This document shows positions 51,492-59,516 of a DNA stretch of 64,000 bases, piece after piece. The notes below the pieces were generated by a model. It was not told the origin of the DNA and did not search any database. It worked only from the letters and a program-made list of their open reading frames with translations. Made by a program: the position numbers and the translations under genes. Source of the stretch: Poindextera sp036494815 (GTDB lineage Bacteria; Pseudomonadota; Alphaproteobacteria; Caulobacterales; Caulobacteraceae); assembly GCA_036494815.1 (NCBI GenBank), contig DASXNV010000026.1, positions 53,419 through 117,418 on the forward strand, in the 5' to 3' direction. How positions within the stretch are numbered: the stretch's first letter is position 1; the number at the start of each line of letters is the position of its first letter.

Positions 51492-52865
51492 TCAATAGGC
51501 GACCCAGGTGAACACCCTCAGCGTATTGTTGTCGCCGGCGTTGTGGCCCAGTCCGTCAAAGTTTCGACCCGCGCCATCGAACTGCAGATAGGCGATATAT
51601 TGGACGCCAACGCGCAGATTGAACCGGGCTCCGAGCGGCGAGCCACCGCCCCCAAACGGCGTGCCATCGACCTGGAGGCTGACGCCGGAACTGTCCGGCT
51701 TGAGGGTGCGATTGGCGCCATAGAGCAGCGGATCGGAGGATCCGGTGGTGTCGAAGGCGCCCACCGTGGCCCCGATCTTGTTGCGCCAATAGTAGGAGGC
51801 GTCGAAGCGCAGGTCCTTCAGGTCATTTCGGTCGTTGCTCACCATGCCCAAGGCCTGGGAGGCGGCCAGATGCTGACGCTCGTACGTGTAGCGGGTGTTG
51901 AGGGTGAACACGTCCTTGTTGGCCGCGAAGTACTGATAGGAGCCATCAAGCCCGATATCGGTATAGCGATCGGCCAGACCGGTGGTGGTGTCGCGCCCTG
52001 GATTGAGATCCGCCGCCATGCCAAACGCCCCGACCTCGAAATTCTGGTCGCCCATGTTGTTTTGGTAGGCGACACGGCCATAGGGGGCGACGCCGCGGAT
52101 GCCGCCAGGATCAGTCGGATCGACGCCGGCGCGGGAGAGGAAATTGGAACCGGGAGACCTGTAGCCGCCCGCCTCGATCAGGACCGTCGAGTTGATCCAG
52201 GCATAGCCTGTGATCCCCAGGGTGCTTTGGGCCAGGCTGCCGATCAGCGGCGCCGAGCCCGGCGCTGGCGCCAGGGCCGAGGCAGTGTAGGGAGAGCCCC
52301 AAGCTGGTAAGGTGTTGAAGGCGTCCTGGACCGTGGGGGCGTTGTTGAGGCTCACGCCGAGCACCACGTTCGCACCCTTGATTGTGGTCGTTGTGGTGGC
52401 GCGCAGGTCGAGATTGTCCCAGTGAAAGGCCTCGGCGACGCCGTCATAGGTTGTCTGGATGAAGCCGCCCAGATGGGCGCCCAGGCCGCCGGCCAGGAAC
52501 AGGCTGACCTGGTCGATGGCCACATTGTCGTTGTCGCGAAAGTGCGGCGCCGGCGGATTGGCCTGGTCTTCCTGGGTGCGGACATAGGAGGCCACCGCCA
52601 TGGCCGACACCGGCAGGTTGAAGCTGTTGGTCCGCAGCGTATAGCCGCCCATTTTGAACTCGCGCCCGAACGGGGTGAGCTGGGGCCCGAAGCCGCCTAC
52701 GTGGCAGGCGTTGCAGGTCTGACCGGTCTGCACCGCAAAGCTCGGCACCGCGGCCGCACCGGCGGCGGTCAACCCGACCATGGCTAGGGCCAGCAGGGTC
52801 CGGCGCACCCATTGGCGCGCCAGGCGAAGAAGCAATGGGCTGCGTTGCGCCACGCGCTGTTGCAT
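51492..52865 (-). CDS. cytochrome-porin fusion, Cyc2-like outer-membrane monoheme protein
   Basis: A 457-residue exported protein. After a signal peptide (about residues 1-39) comes PSFAVQTGQTCNACHVGGFG with one CxxCH heme motif (Cys51-His55), then QLTPFGREFKMGGY. The remaining 380 residues are alternating, Gly/Asn-rich strands of a beta-barrel ending FTWVAY with an aromatic C-terminus. A single heme domain fused to an N-terminal plug position of a porin is the architecture of Cyc2, the outer-membrane iron oxidase of iron-oxidising bacteria. A HiPIP gene is 9 bases upstream. Iron oxidation here is inference. Confidence 0.8.
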   Translation of the reverse strand: MQQRVAQRSPLLLRLARQWVRRTLLALAMVGLTAAGAAAVPSFAVQTGQTCNACHVGGFGPQLTPFGREFKMGGYTLRTNSFNLPVSAMAVASYVRTQEDQANPPAPHFRDNDNVAIDQVSLFLAGGLGAHLGGFIQTTYDGVAEAFHWDNLDLRATTTTTIKGANVVLGVSLNNAPTVQDAFNTLPAWGSPYTASALAPAPGSAPLIGSLAQSTLGITGYAWINSTVLIEAGGYRSPGSNFLSRAGVDPTDPGGIRGVAPYGRVAYQNNMGDQNFEVGAFGMAADLNPGRDTTTGLADRYTDIGLDGSYQYFAANKDVFTLNTRYTYERQHLAASQALGMVSNDRNDLKDLRFDASYYWRNKIGATVGAFDTTGSSDPLLYGANRTLKPDSSGVSLQVDGTPFGGGGSPLGARFNLRVGVQYIAYLQFDGAGRNFDGLGHNAGDNNTLRVFTWVAY

Positions 52866-52874
52866 CGGATCGCT

Positions 52875-53156
52875 CTATGATTTGGGGGCGTAGACACGGC
52901 ACCAGCCCGTCGGGCTGATCACGCCATCCACCAGTTTGCAGGACGCGGCCGGTTGCCATTGGGCGCAGTTATCGCACTGGGCCTTGCCTCGGGGCGTATC
53001 CTGATAGCCGGTCGCCTTCTGGGTCATCTTGGTGGAAGCTGCGGCCGAACCCGCGGCGAGACCAGCGCCCAGCAAAGCGCCACCTCCCGCGACCATGGCC
53101 ACGCTTCGCAAAAGACCGCGACGGGAAAGGTCGAGCGTTTGATAAGATTGAGCCAT
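52875..53156 (-). CDS. high-potential iron-sulfur protein (HiPIP)
   Basis: A 93-residue Tat-exported electron carrier. LSRRGLLRSVAMVAGGGAL is the twin-arginine signal, so the 4Fe-4S cluster is inserted before export. The four ligands are Cys61, Cys64, Cys73 and Cys86 in CDNCAQWQ, ASCKLV and GWCRVY. The mature protein is small, about 50 residues, and periplasmic. It is transcribed directly ahead of the cytochrome-porin gene, with a 9-base gap, so it likely takes or passes electrons to it. A 449-bp gene-free region precedes it. Confidence 0.92.
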   Translation of the reverse strand: MAQSYQTLDLSRRGLLRSVAMVAGGGALLGAGLAAGSAAASTKMTQKATGYQDTPRGKAQCDNCAQWQPAASCKLVDGVISPTGWCRVYAPKS

Positions 53157-53605
53157 GTCGTCAATTCCGTTCGGGTATTTGAAGCGCCAAGACTAAAGCG
53201 CGATGGAGATATTCAACAAATCGACGAATTTCGATTTATTGTTTTGGCCATACCAACAACTGTCGTCCTGCGATATAGATCCAAGGCTTGGCCATTTATT
53301 TGTCTCAATTGCCAAGACGAGCGGGCGGCCGCACCTCGCCGCGATTACGTTCAAATAAAACCCGCTGAACCAGCTCGCCTTGATCTGGCGCAAGAGATTG
53401 CCATTCGCTTGCGATGCGCGAGGTCAGCGAAGCGGTGGAGGGGCGGCCGAGATCCACACCCTGCCTTGACCCAGCCGGCCTCGACGCGCCATCGTAAGGT
53501 GAACGCTGGTAATCCGGTGGCGCACGCCTATCTGAAAACATAGGGTTCGTCAGGCGGTCATAGGGTTGGGCCACAACCCTGAAAATCCTGGCGCGAGGAG
53601 GAAAC
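53157..53605. other. 449-bp gene-free, partly AT-rich region
   Basis: Between the divergent HiPIP and molybdoenzyme genes. The left half is notably AT-rich for this genome, and the right half has normal GC but no convincing protein. A hairpin (AGGGTTG-GGCCA-CAACCCT, 53562-53580) stands just before the FAD-subunit gene. The stretch may hold promoters for both operons and the remains of a lost gene. Confidence 0.5.
53562..53580 (+). promoter_or_regulatory. hairpin before the molybdoenzyme operon
   Basis: AGGGTTG and CAACCCT are perfect 7-bp arms with a GGCCA loop, ending 15 bases before the AGGAGG ribosome site of the FAD subunit. It could be an operator or mRNA leader structure. Confidence 0.4.
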
Positions 53606-54469
53606 TTGGCACAGTTGGACTATGTGGCGCCCACCACCACGGACGAAGCCATCAAGGCCCTCGGCGGCGGCTCGGCCCGGGTGCTGGCCGGCGGCACCGA
53701 CCTTTTGGTGCAGATGCGCGCGGGACGGGTCAAGCCGGAACGCATTGTCGACCTAAAGCGCATTCCCGGCCTGATCGGCGTTCGCCAGGAGACGGGCGGC
53801 TTCGTCATCGGCGCGGCGACGCCCGGCGCGGTGATCGCCGAACACGCCGCCCTGGTGCGCGCCTGGCCCGGCGTAGTGGAGGCCATCAATCTGATCGGCT
53901 CGACCCAGGTTCAGGGCCGCGCCAGCCTGGCCGGCAACCTTTGCAACGCCTCGCCCGCGGCGGACAGTGTGCCGGCGATCATCGCCGCACGCGCGATCGC
54001 CGTGGTGGTCGGGGGCAAGGGCCGGCGCGAGGTTCCGGTGGATGCCATCGCGGTGGCGCCCGGCAGGACCAGTCTGGCCGCCGACGAATTCGTGCTGGAG
54101 ATCCGCCTGCCGCCCAGGCCGGCGCGGTCTAGCGACGCCTATCTGCGCTCCATCCCACGCACCGAAATGGATATCGCCGTGGTCGGGGCCGGGGTCAGCC
54201 TGACCCTGGATGCGGCCGGGGTGGTGACGGCGGCCCATGTGGCCCTGGGCGCCGTGGCGCCGACAGCGCTGCTGGTCGCTGAGGCCGGCGCGGCCATCAT
54301 CGGCTCCAGGCTGGACGAAGCCGCGCTGGAGCGGCTGGATGCTGCGGCGCGGGCCGCCTGCCGGCCGATCAGCGACAAGCGCGGGACGGCGGACTATCGG
54401 ATCAAGATCGCAGGCGTGCTCGCGAGGCGCGCGGCGCAGATCGCCCATAGGCGGGCGAGCGAGGCGTAA
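53606..54469 (+). CDS. FAD-binding subunit of a xanthine-dehydrogenase/CO-dehydrogenase-type enzyme
   Basis: A 287-residue FAD subunit (XdhB/CoxM type). VLAGGTDLLVQMRAG is the first FAD motif, then GASTQVQGRASLAGNLCN-like GSTQVQGRASLAGNLCNASP. The C-terminus has SDKRGTADYRIKIAGVLARR. It passes electrons from the 2Fe-2S clusters to an acceptor. The start is TTG at 53606: AGGAGG lies 4 bases upstream and no in-frame ATG exists nearby. Its stop TAA overlaps the next ATG by one base. Confidence 0.93.
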   Translation: MAQLDYVAPTTTDEAIKALGGGSARVLAGGTDLLVQMRAGRVKPERIVDLKRIPGLIGVRQETGGFVIGAATPGAVIAEHAALVRAWPGVVEAINLIGSTQVQGRASLAGNLCNASPAADSVPAIIAARAIAVVVGGKGRREVPVDAIAVAPGRTSLAADEFVLEIRLPPRPARSSDAYLRSIPRTEMDIAVVGAGVSLTLDAAGVVTAAHVALGAVAPTALLVAEAGAAIIGSRLDEAALERLDAAARAACRPISDKRGTADYRIKIAGVLARRAAQIAHRRASEA

Positions 54470-54963
54470 TGAGCAAGCGAACGCATATTTCGGCGACGGT
54501 GAATGGCGACCCGGTCGAGTTTCTCACTGCCCCCTCCACCACCCTGCTCGACGCCCTGCGCGACGAGTTGCAGCTAACCGGCGCCAAGGAGGGCTGCGGC
54601 TCCGGCGACTGCGGCGCCTGTTCGGTGATGTTGGACGGGCGGCTGGTCTGTTCCTGCCTGGTGCTGGCGGTGGAGGCTGAGGGCCGGCGGGTTGAAACCA
54701 TTGAGGGCATGGCCGAGGGGGGCCAGCTGCACCCCTTGCAGCAGAAATTCCTGGAACATGCGGCCCTGCAGTGCGGCTTCTGCACCCCAGGCCTCTTGGT
54801 GGCGGCCAAGGCCCTGCTGGACGCCAATCCCGATCCTACGGAGACCGAGGCCCGCTACTGGCTTGCAGGAAATCTCTGCCGCTGCACCGGTTACGACAAG
54901 ATCATCCGAGCGGTGATGGACGCCGCCGCGGATCTGAGACAAGCCCAAAGGGTGATCGCATGA
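54469..54963 (+). CDS. 2Fe-2S subunit of the molybdoenzyme
   Basis: A 164-residue electron-transfer subunit with two clusters. The N-terminal plant-ferredoxin-type domain has GCGSGDCGACSV and CSCLV. The C-terminal four-helix domain has CGFCTPG and LCRCTGYDKI. This is the CoxS/small subunit of molybdenum hydroxylases. There is no Tat signal, so the complex is cytosolic. It is flanked by overlaps on both sides (TAATG and ATGA), giving a three-subunit operon. Confidence 0.96.
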   Translation: MSKRTHISATVNGDPVEFLTAPSTTLLDALRDELQLTGAKEGCGSGDCGACSVMLDGRLVCSCLVLAVEAEGRRVETIEGMAEGGQLHPLQQKFLEHAALQCGFCTPGLLVAAKALLDANPDPTETEARYWLAGNLCRCTGYDKIIRAVMDAAADLRQAQRVIA

Positions 54964-57242
54964 CGGACGTGATGGAAAAGCCGGCCGTAAAGCCGGAATT
55001 GAAGGTTGTCGGCACCCGGCCGGTGCGGCCGGACGGGGTGGACAAGGTCACGGGGCGAGCCGCCTATGGCGCCGATCTCGCACTGCCCGGTATGCTAATC
55101 GGCAAGATCAAGCGCAGCCCCCACGCCCATGCGCGGATCGTGTCCATCGATGTCCGCAAGGCCCGCGCCCTCCCGGGGGTGAAAGCCATCGTCACCGCTG
55201 ACGATTTCCCAGACCTGGCTTCGCAGGAATATGAGGCCGGCGAGAGCGCCTCGAACCTGCGCGACCTATCGCAGAACGTGATGGCGCGTAGCAAGGCGCT
55301 GTACAAAGGCCACGCCCTGGCCGCGGTCGCCGCCACCTCGGCCGCCATCGCCCAGGAAGCCGTCGACCTGATCGAGGTCACTTACGAGGTCATGCCGCAC
55401 GTGATCGACGTGGAGGCGGCCATGGCCCCGCATGCGCCGGTGCTGCACGATCATCTTTATACGGAAGGCCTGGACGAGCGACCTAAGCTGCCATCCAACA
55501 TCGCCAAGCGCAACCGGCTGGAGCGCGGAGATCTGGACGAGGGCTTCGCCAAGGCCGAGGTCATCGTGGAGGGCCGCTACACCACCCAGGCGGTGCACCA
55601 GGGCTATATCGAGCCGCACGCCTGCGTCTGCTCCATGTCCGAGGACGGCCAGGGCCAGGTCTGGGCCTCGAGCCAGGGTCAGTTCATGATCCGGACCTAT
55701 TGCGCCAAGATCCTGGGTCTCGAGATCGCCGACATCCGCGTGACCCCGGCTGAGATCGGCGGCGGGTTCGGCGGCAAGACTACGGTCTATCTGGAGCCCG
55801 TGGCCCTGGCCCTGTCGCGTCAGTCCGGCGCGCCGGTGAAGATGGTCATGTCCCGCGAAGACGTGTTCGAGGCCACCGGCCCCACCTCTGGCGCCGTGAT
55901 CCAGGTCAAGCTGGGCGCGACCAGGGACGGGCGCATCACCGCGGCCGAGGTGGAGCTGAAATACCAGGCTGGCGCCTTCCCGGGCTCTCCGGTCGGCGCG
56001 GGATCGATGACCGCTCTGGCCTGCTACGACCTGGAAAATTTCCGTATCACCGGCTGGGACGTGGTCACCAACAGCCCCAAGGTGGCGGCCTATCGCGCAC
56101 CCGGCGCCCCGATCTCGGCCTTTGGCGTCGAGAGCGCCATGGACGATCTGGCCCGCAAGCTGAGCATGGACCCCATCGCCCTGCGCGAACTGAACGGCGT
56201 GCGCGACGGGGTCAAGGCGGCCTATGGGCCGACCTTCCACAACATCGGCTATCTGGAATCGCTGAAGGCGGCCAAGGAGCATCCGCACTATTCGGCGCCG
56301 CTGGCGCCGGGCCAGGGCCGCGGCGTCGCCGTGGGCTTCTGGTTCAATGTCGGCGGGGAATCCACCGCCACCGTGCATGTGAACGAGGACGGCGGGGCGG
56401 TGGTGGCGACCGGCAATCCGGACATCGGCGGATCTCGCGCCTCCATGGCCATGATGGCGGCCGAGGTGCTGGGCCTACCCATGGAGAAGGTCCGCCCCAT
56501 CGTCGCCGACACCGCCTCCATTGGCTTTTCCATGCTCACCGGCGGCAGCCGCACCACCTTCGCCACCGGTATGGCGGTCACCCAGGCCGCCGAAAAGATC
56601 GTCGTCGATCTGAAGCGCCGCGCCGGCCTCTTGTGGGACCTGCCCGCCGACCAGATCGAATGGCGCGACGGGGCCGCCGTTTGCCTCGATCCGTCCAAGG
56701 AGGGTCTGCGGCCCATGCCGTTGGCGGCCATCGCCGCCCAGTCGGCCAAGACCGGCGGCCCGATCGGCGCCGAGGTGTCGTTGAACGCCCAGGGCGCGGG
56801 TCCGGGCTTTGGCGTGCACATCTGCGATGTGGAGATCGACCGTGAAACCGGCAATGTCAGCGTAGTGCGCTATACCGCCGTGCAGGACGTGGGCAAGGCC
56901 ATCCACCCGGCCTATGTGGAAGGCCAGATCCAGGGCGGCGTCGCCCAAGGGGTGGGCTGGGCGCTGAACGAGGAATATGTGTTCGACGGCGACGGCCAGA
57001 TGGAGAATCCCGGCTTCCTCGACTATCGCGTGCCGGTGGCGTCGGACCTGCCGATGATCGACACGGTGATGGTCGAGGTGCCCAATCCGCGCCACCCGTT
57101 CGGCGCCAAGGGCGTGGGCGAAGTGCCGATCGTGCCGCCCCTGGCCGCTGTGGCCAATGCGGTGCGGGGCGCCCTGGGCGTGAGGATGCATGACCTGCCC
57201 CTGTCGCCGCCCAAGGTGCGAGCTGTGATCGACGCGCTGTAG
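54960..57242 (+). CDS. molybdenum-binding subunit of the xanthine-dehydrogenase-type enzyme
   Basis: A 760-residue catalytic subunit that hydroxylates a heterocycle or aldehyde with water-derived oxygen. GGGFGGKTTVYLEP and VAAYRAPGAPISAFG are pterin/molybdenum contact motifs. GAKGVGEVPIVPP holds the active-site Glu near residue 722. The Q/S residues of CoxL's active-site loop (AYxCSFR) are absent, so CO oxidation is unlikely. The substrate is not clear; purines, nicotinate-like and isoquinoline-like compounds are all possible. ATG at 54960 overlaps the small-subunit stop. Confidence 0.93.
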   Translation: MTDVMEKPAVKPELKVVGTRPVRPDGVDKVTGRAAYGADLALPGMLIGKIKRSPHAHARIVSIDVRKARALPGVKAIVTADDFPDLASQEYEAGESASNLRDLSQNVMARSKALYKGHALAAVAATSAAIAQEAVDLIEVTYEVMPHVIDVEAAMAPHAPVLHDHLYTEGLDERPKLPSNIAKRNRLERGDLDEGFAKAEVIVEGRYTTQAVHQGYIEPHACVCSMSEDGQGQVWASSQGQFMIRTYCAKILGLEIADIRVTPAEIGGGFGGKTTVYLEPVALALSRQSGAPVKMVMSREDVFEATGPTSGAVIQVKLGATRDGRITAAEVELKYQAGAFPGSPVGAGSMTALACYDLENFRITGWDVVTNSPKVAAYRAPGAPISAFGVESAMDDLARKLSMDPIALRELNGVRDGVKAAYGPTFHNIGYLESLKAAKEHPHYSAPLAPGQGRGVAVGFWFNVGGESTATVHVNEDGGAVVATGNPDIGGSRASMAMMAAEVLGLPMEKVRPIVADTASIGFSMLTGGSRTTFATGMAVTQAAEKIVVDLKRRAGLLWDLPADQIEWRDGAAVCLDPSKEGLRPMPLAAIAAQSAKTGGPIGAEVSLNAQGAGPGFGVHICDVEIDRETGNVSVVRYTAVQDVGKAIHPAYVEGQIQGGVAQGVGWALNEEYVFDGDGQMENPGFLDYRVPVASDLPMIDTVMVEVPNPRHPFGAKGVGEVPIVPPLAAVANAVRGALGVRMHDLPLSPPKVRAVIDAL

Positions 57243-57254
57243 ATCGGGCGCGCC

Positions 57255-57500
57255 ATGGCCCACGTAAGCATCAGTTCAGACGGGCGCGGCTTCACCGGCG
57301 GCCTGGCCGAGCTTGAGGTGGACGCGCCCACCGTGCGCGGTTTGATCCTTCAGCTCGACCAGCGCTATCCAGGCCTTGGCGACTATGTGCAGCGGCGCAT
57401 GGCCATCGCCATCGACGGCGAAATCCACCAGGACGCCTATGCCGAGCCCCTGGGCGCGGACAGCGAGGTGTTCCTGATCCCCAAGATTGGCGGCGGATAG
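57255..57500 (+). CDS. MoaD/ThiS-family ubiquitin-like protein
   Basis: An 81-residue beta-grasp protein. LAELEVDAPTVRGLILQLDQ and FLIPKIGGG form the fold and the glycine tail that is thiocarboxylated in MoaD/ThiS proteins. It ends Gly-Gly-Gly instead of Gly-Gly, so it may be trimmed or differ in use. It follows the molybdenum subunit by 12 bases and is likely cotranscribed, implying a role in molybdopterin sulfuration or supply. No other cofactor genes are present in the window. Confidence 0.85.
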   Translation: MAHVSISSDGRGFTGGLAELEVDAPTVRGLILQLDQRYPGLGDYVQRRMAIAIDGEIHQDAYAEPLGADSEVFLIPKIGGG

Positions 57501-57623
57501 TCCCTTTCGCCCCTGCGGAAGGCGTTGAAAAGCTTGTCGTGTCAGCATTTTTCCTTGGCGGACAAGGGATTTATGGCGGACCATCAAGGCGAGGCTCGCC
57601 AGAAGCCGTCCGAGGACACCCCC

Positions 57624-58409
57624 ATGATCACCCTCTACGACCATCCACTGTCGCCCTATGGCCAGAAGGTCAAGATCGCCCTGCGCGAGAAAGGCGTGGC
57701 CTTCGAGGCCCCGTTGCCCGGCGGCCTGGGCGCCGGCGGGGCGTCCGGCGAGTTCGTGGCCGCCAATCCCCGGGCCGAGGTCCCGGCCTTGATCGACGGC
57801 GATGTACGCATCTTCGAGTCCACCATCATCCTTGAATATATCGAGGACAAATGGCCCACACCGCCCATGCTTCCCGCCTCCCCCGCCGACCGCGCCCGGG
57901 TGCGGATGATCGAGGAGGTGATGGACACCCACTATGAAGCCATCAACTGGGGCCTGGGCGAGCTCAACTGGTTCAAGCGCGCCGAGGGAGAGTTGGCCGA
58001 GACGCTGAAGGCCGCCGCCGCCAAACAGACCGCGAACTTCCAGGCCTGGCTGGAGGGCGCGCTGGGCGATCGCGAATGGTTCAACGGTGAGACCTTCGGT
58101 TGGGGCGATCTGTCGGTGGTTCCGCACCTGAACACCTCGCTCGCCGTGGGCCACGCCCCGCCCGCAGGCTCCAAGCTTTCCGGCTGGCTGGCGCGGGTCA
58201 ATCAGCGGCCCTCGGTGGCCGCCACCGTGGCCGAAGCGCGCAACCTCGCCTTGCCCATGACCGACGTCGCCGAACTGGTGCGCCAGGGCCTGTTCAAGCG
58301 CGAATATCGCGACCACCGGCTGGAGTGGATGATCAAGTCCGGCGGGGTCGAGGTGGTGCTGCAGGGCCTAAAGAACGACAATATCCGCTTCAGCCCGCAC
58401 TTCGGCTGA
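57624..58409 (+). CDS. glutathione S-transferase family protein
   Basis: A 261-residue GST. The N-terminal thioredoxin fold starts MITLYDHPLSPYGQKVKIAL with Ser and Tyr in the catalytic position, then EVPALIDGDVRIFESTIILE with cis-Pro and the glutathione Ser. The helical C-terminal domain has GWGDLSVVPHLNT. Length is slightly above the usual 210-230. ATG at 57624 has AGGA 8 bases upstream. It may follow the molybdoenzyme operon on the same strand, 123 bases away. Confidence 0.9.
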   Translation: MITLYDHPLSPYGQKVKIALREKGVAFEAPLPGGLGAGGASGEFVAANPRAEVPALIDGDVRIFESTIILEYIEDKWPTPPMLPASPADRARVRMIEEVMDTHYEAINWGLGELNWFKRAEGELAETLKAAAAKQTANFQAWLEGALGDREWFNGETFGWGDLSVVPHLNTSLAVGHAPPAGSKLSGWLARVNQRPSVAATVAEARNLALPMTDVAELVRQGLFKREYRDHRLEWMIKSGGVEVVLQGLKNDNIRFSPHFG

Positions 58410-58442
58410 TCCGCTCGCTGTGGCGGCGTGACCGGCGGCCCG

Positions 58443-59120
58443 TCAAACGCGCCTGGTCTGAGACAAGGCGAAACGAGCCAGTCGGCTGGCTACCCAGTTC
58501 AGGGGCGCAATCGACCACCACAGCTGCATGGCCAGGCGTGGCCTGGAAATCGCGACCACGGCGGACAAACCGAAGACGATGGGGGCCACCACGGCGCGGG
58601 CCACGAGAACCAAGGCTTCCTCGCGCCCTTCCCGGGAAATGACCAGATTCGGCCTTTGGGCCGCCAGCGATACGCCTGTGGCCAAGACCCCGACCAAGGC
58701 GACGGACAGGGCGTAGAACACCACCGAGCTTTCCGTCGCCGGAAACCCCGCGATGATGCTGGTGGGAAAGGGAAGGAAGACGATGCTGGCGAGGAACACC
58801 AGATTCACCACCCTCAGCAGCATGTCTTCCCGCACCAGCACGCTGAACAGCACGTGGTGATGCAGCCAGTAGGCGCCGATCACGGCGAAGCTGAGCGCGA
58901 ACCCGAACAGCTTGGGACTGAGCGCCGTCAGATCGACCACGCCGTTGCCGCCGGGGGGCAGGCGCAGGTCCAGCACCAGCAGGGTGATGGCGATGGCGAA
59001 CACCGCGTCGCTGAAAAAGATCAGGCGCTCGAGCTGGCGCTTTTCCAGCGGAGTCGCCGGCGCCTCGAGCTTGCTCTTGGGGGATGGGATGCTTTTGCGA
59101 GCGGCGGGGCGTCGGGACAT
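58443..59120 (-). CDS. TMEM175-family potassium channel-like protein
   Basis: A 225-residue membrane protein. FFSDAVFAIAITLLVLDLRL is the TMEM175/DUF1211 signature, a first helix carrying the FSD sequence. Five more helices follow (FGFALSFAVIGAYWLHHHVLF, VFLASIVFLPFPTSIIAGF, VFYALSVALVGVLATG and others). Bacterial members form tetrameric K+-selective channels in the inner membrane. ATG at 59120 is preferred because upstream residues are not hydrophobic. It converges on the GST gene (33 bases). Confidence 0.88.
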   Translation of the reverse strand: MSRRPAARKSIPSPKSKLEAPATPLEKRQLERLIFFSDAVFAIAITLLVLDLRLPPGGNGVVDLTALSPKLFGFALSFAVIGAYWLHHHVLFSVLVREDMLLRVVNLVFLASIVFLPFPTSIIAGFPATESSVVFYALSVALVGVLATGVSLAAQRPNLVISREGREEALVLVARAVVAPIVFGLSAVVAISRPRLAMQLWWSIAPLNWVASRLARFALSQTRRV

Positions 59121-59229
59121 GGGCGCCAGAATGCCCAGGCTTGAGCTTGGGTGCAACGGCCTGCGGCGAGCACCTTTCGGGCCGGCGCGACACATGCCAG
59201 AAGAGGTCATGACCCGCGCCGCCCCGACC

Positions 59230-59403
59230 ATGTCCATTCGCCAGATGCAGACCTTTTCCGAGTGGTACGTTCTGGTGGTCTGGCCCACCGGCAAGCAGCA
59301 GCAGGTCAATGGCTTCCAATCCGAAGCCCATGCCCGCGGGTGGATCGACACCGAATCCAAGGCCTGGATCATCGAGGCCGAGCAGGGGCCGAAATGGCCG
59401 TGA
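59230..59403 (+). CDS. small conserved hypothetical protein
   Basis: A 57-residue soluble protein with sequence TFSEWYVLVVWPTGKQQQVNGF followed by SEAHARGWIDTESKAWII. The pattern, a short beta-hairpin then a helix ending in W-I, matches a family of 60-residue alphaproteobacterial proteins of unknown function. The start is ambiguous among ATG 59194, 59209 and 59230; 59230 is used because the earlier residues are not conserved-looking. Confidence in the gene is moderate. Confidence 0.6.
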   Translation: MSIRQMQTFSEWYVLVVWPTGKQQQVNGFQSEAHARGWIDTESKAWIIEAEQGPKWP

Positions 59404-59516
59404 GGCGCCGGGCCGGGCCGCAGATCTCGGCGAAGCCGAGGGGCGGCCGATAGGCCTCGAGCTATGGCGAACCACGCCGCCGCGCCCATCTAACCTGCGT
59501 AACAAGGGAGAAGGCC

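Noticed and set aside
53305..53574. Possible 89-codon minus-strand gene in the AT-rich gap
   Set aside because: No ribosome site, no recognisable motif, and proline/arginine-rich; a decayed gene cannot be excluded.
54960..57242. Aerobic CO dehydrogenase large subunit
   Set aside because: The diagnostic AYxCSFR active-site loop of CoxL was not found.
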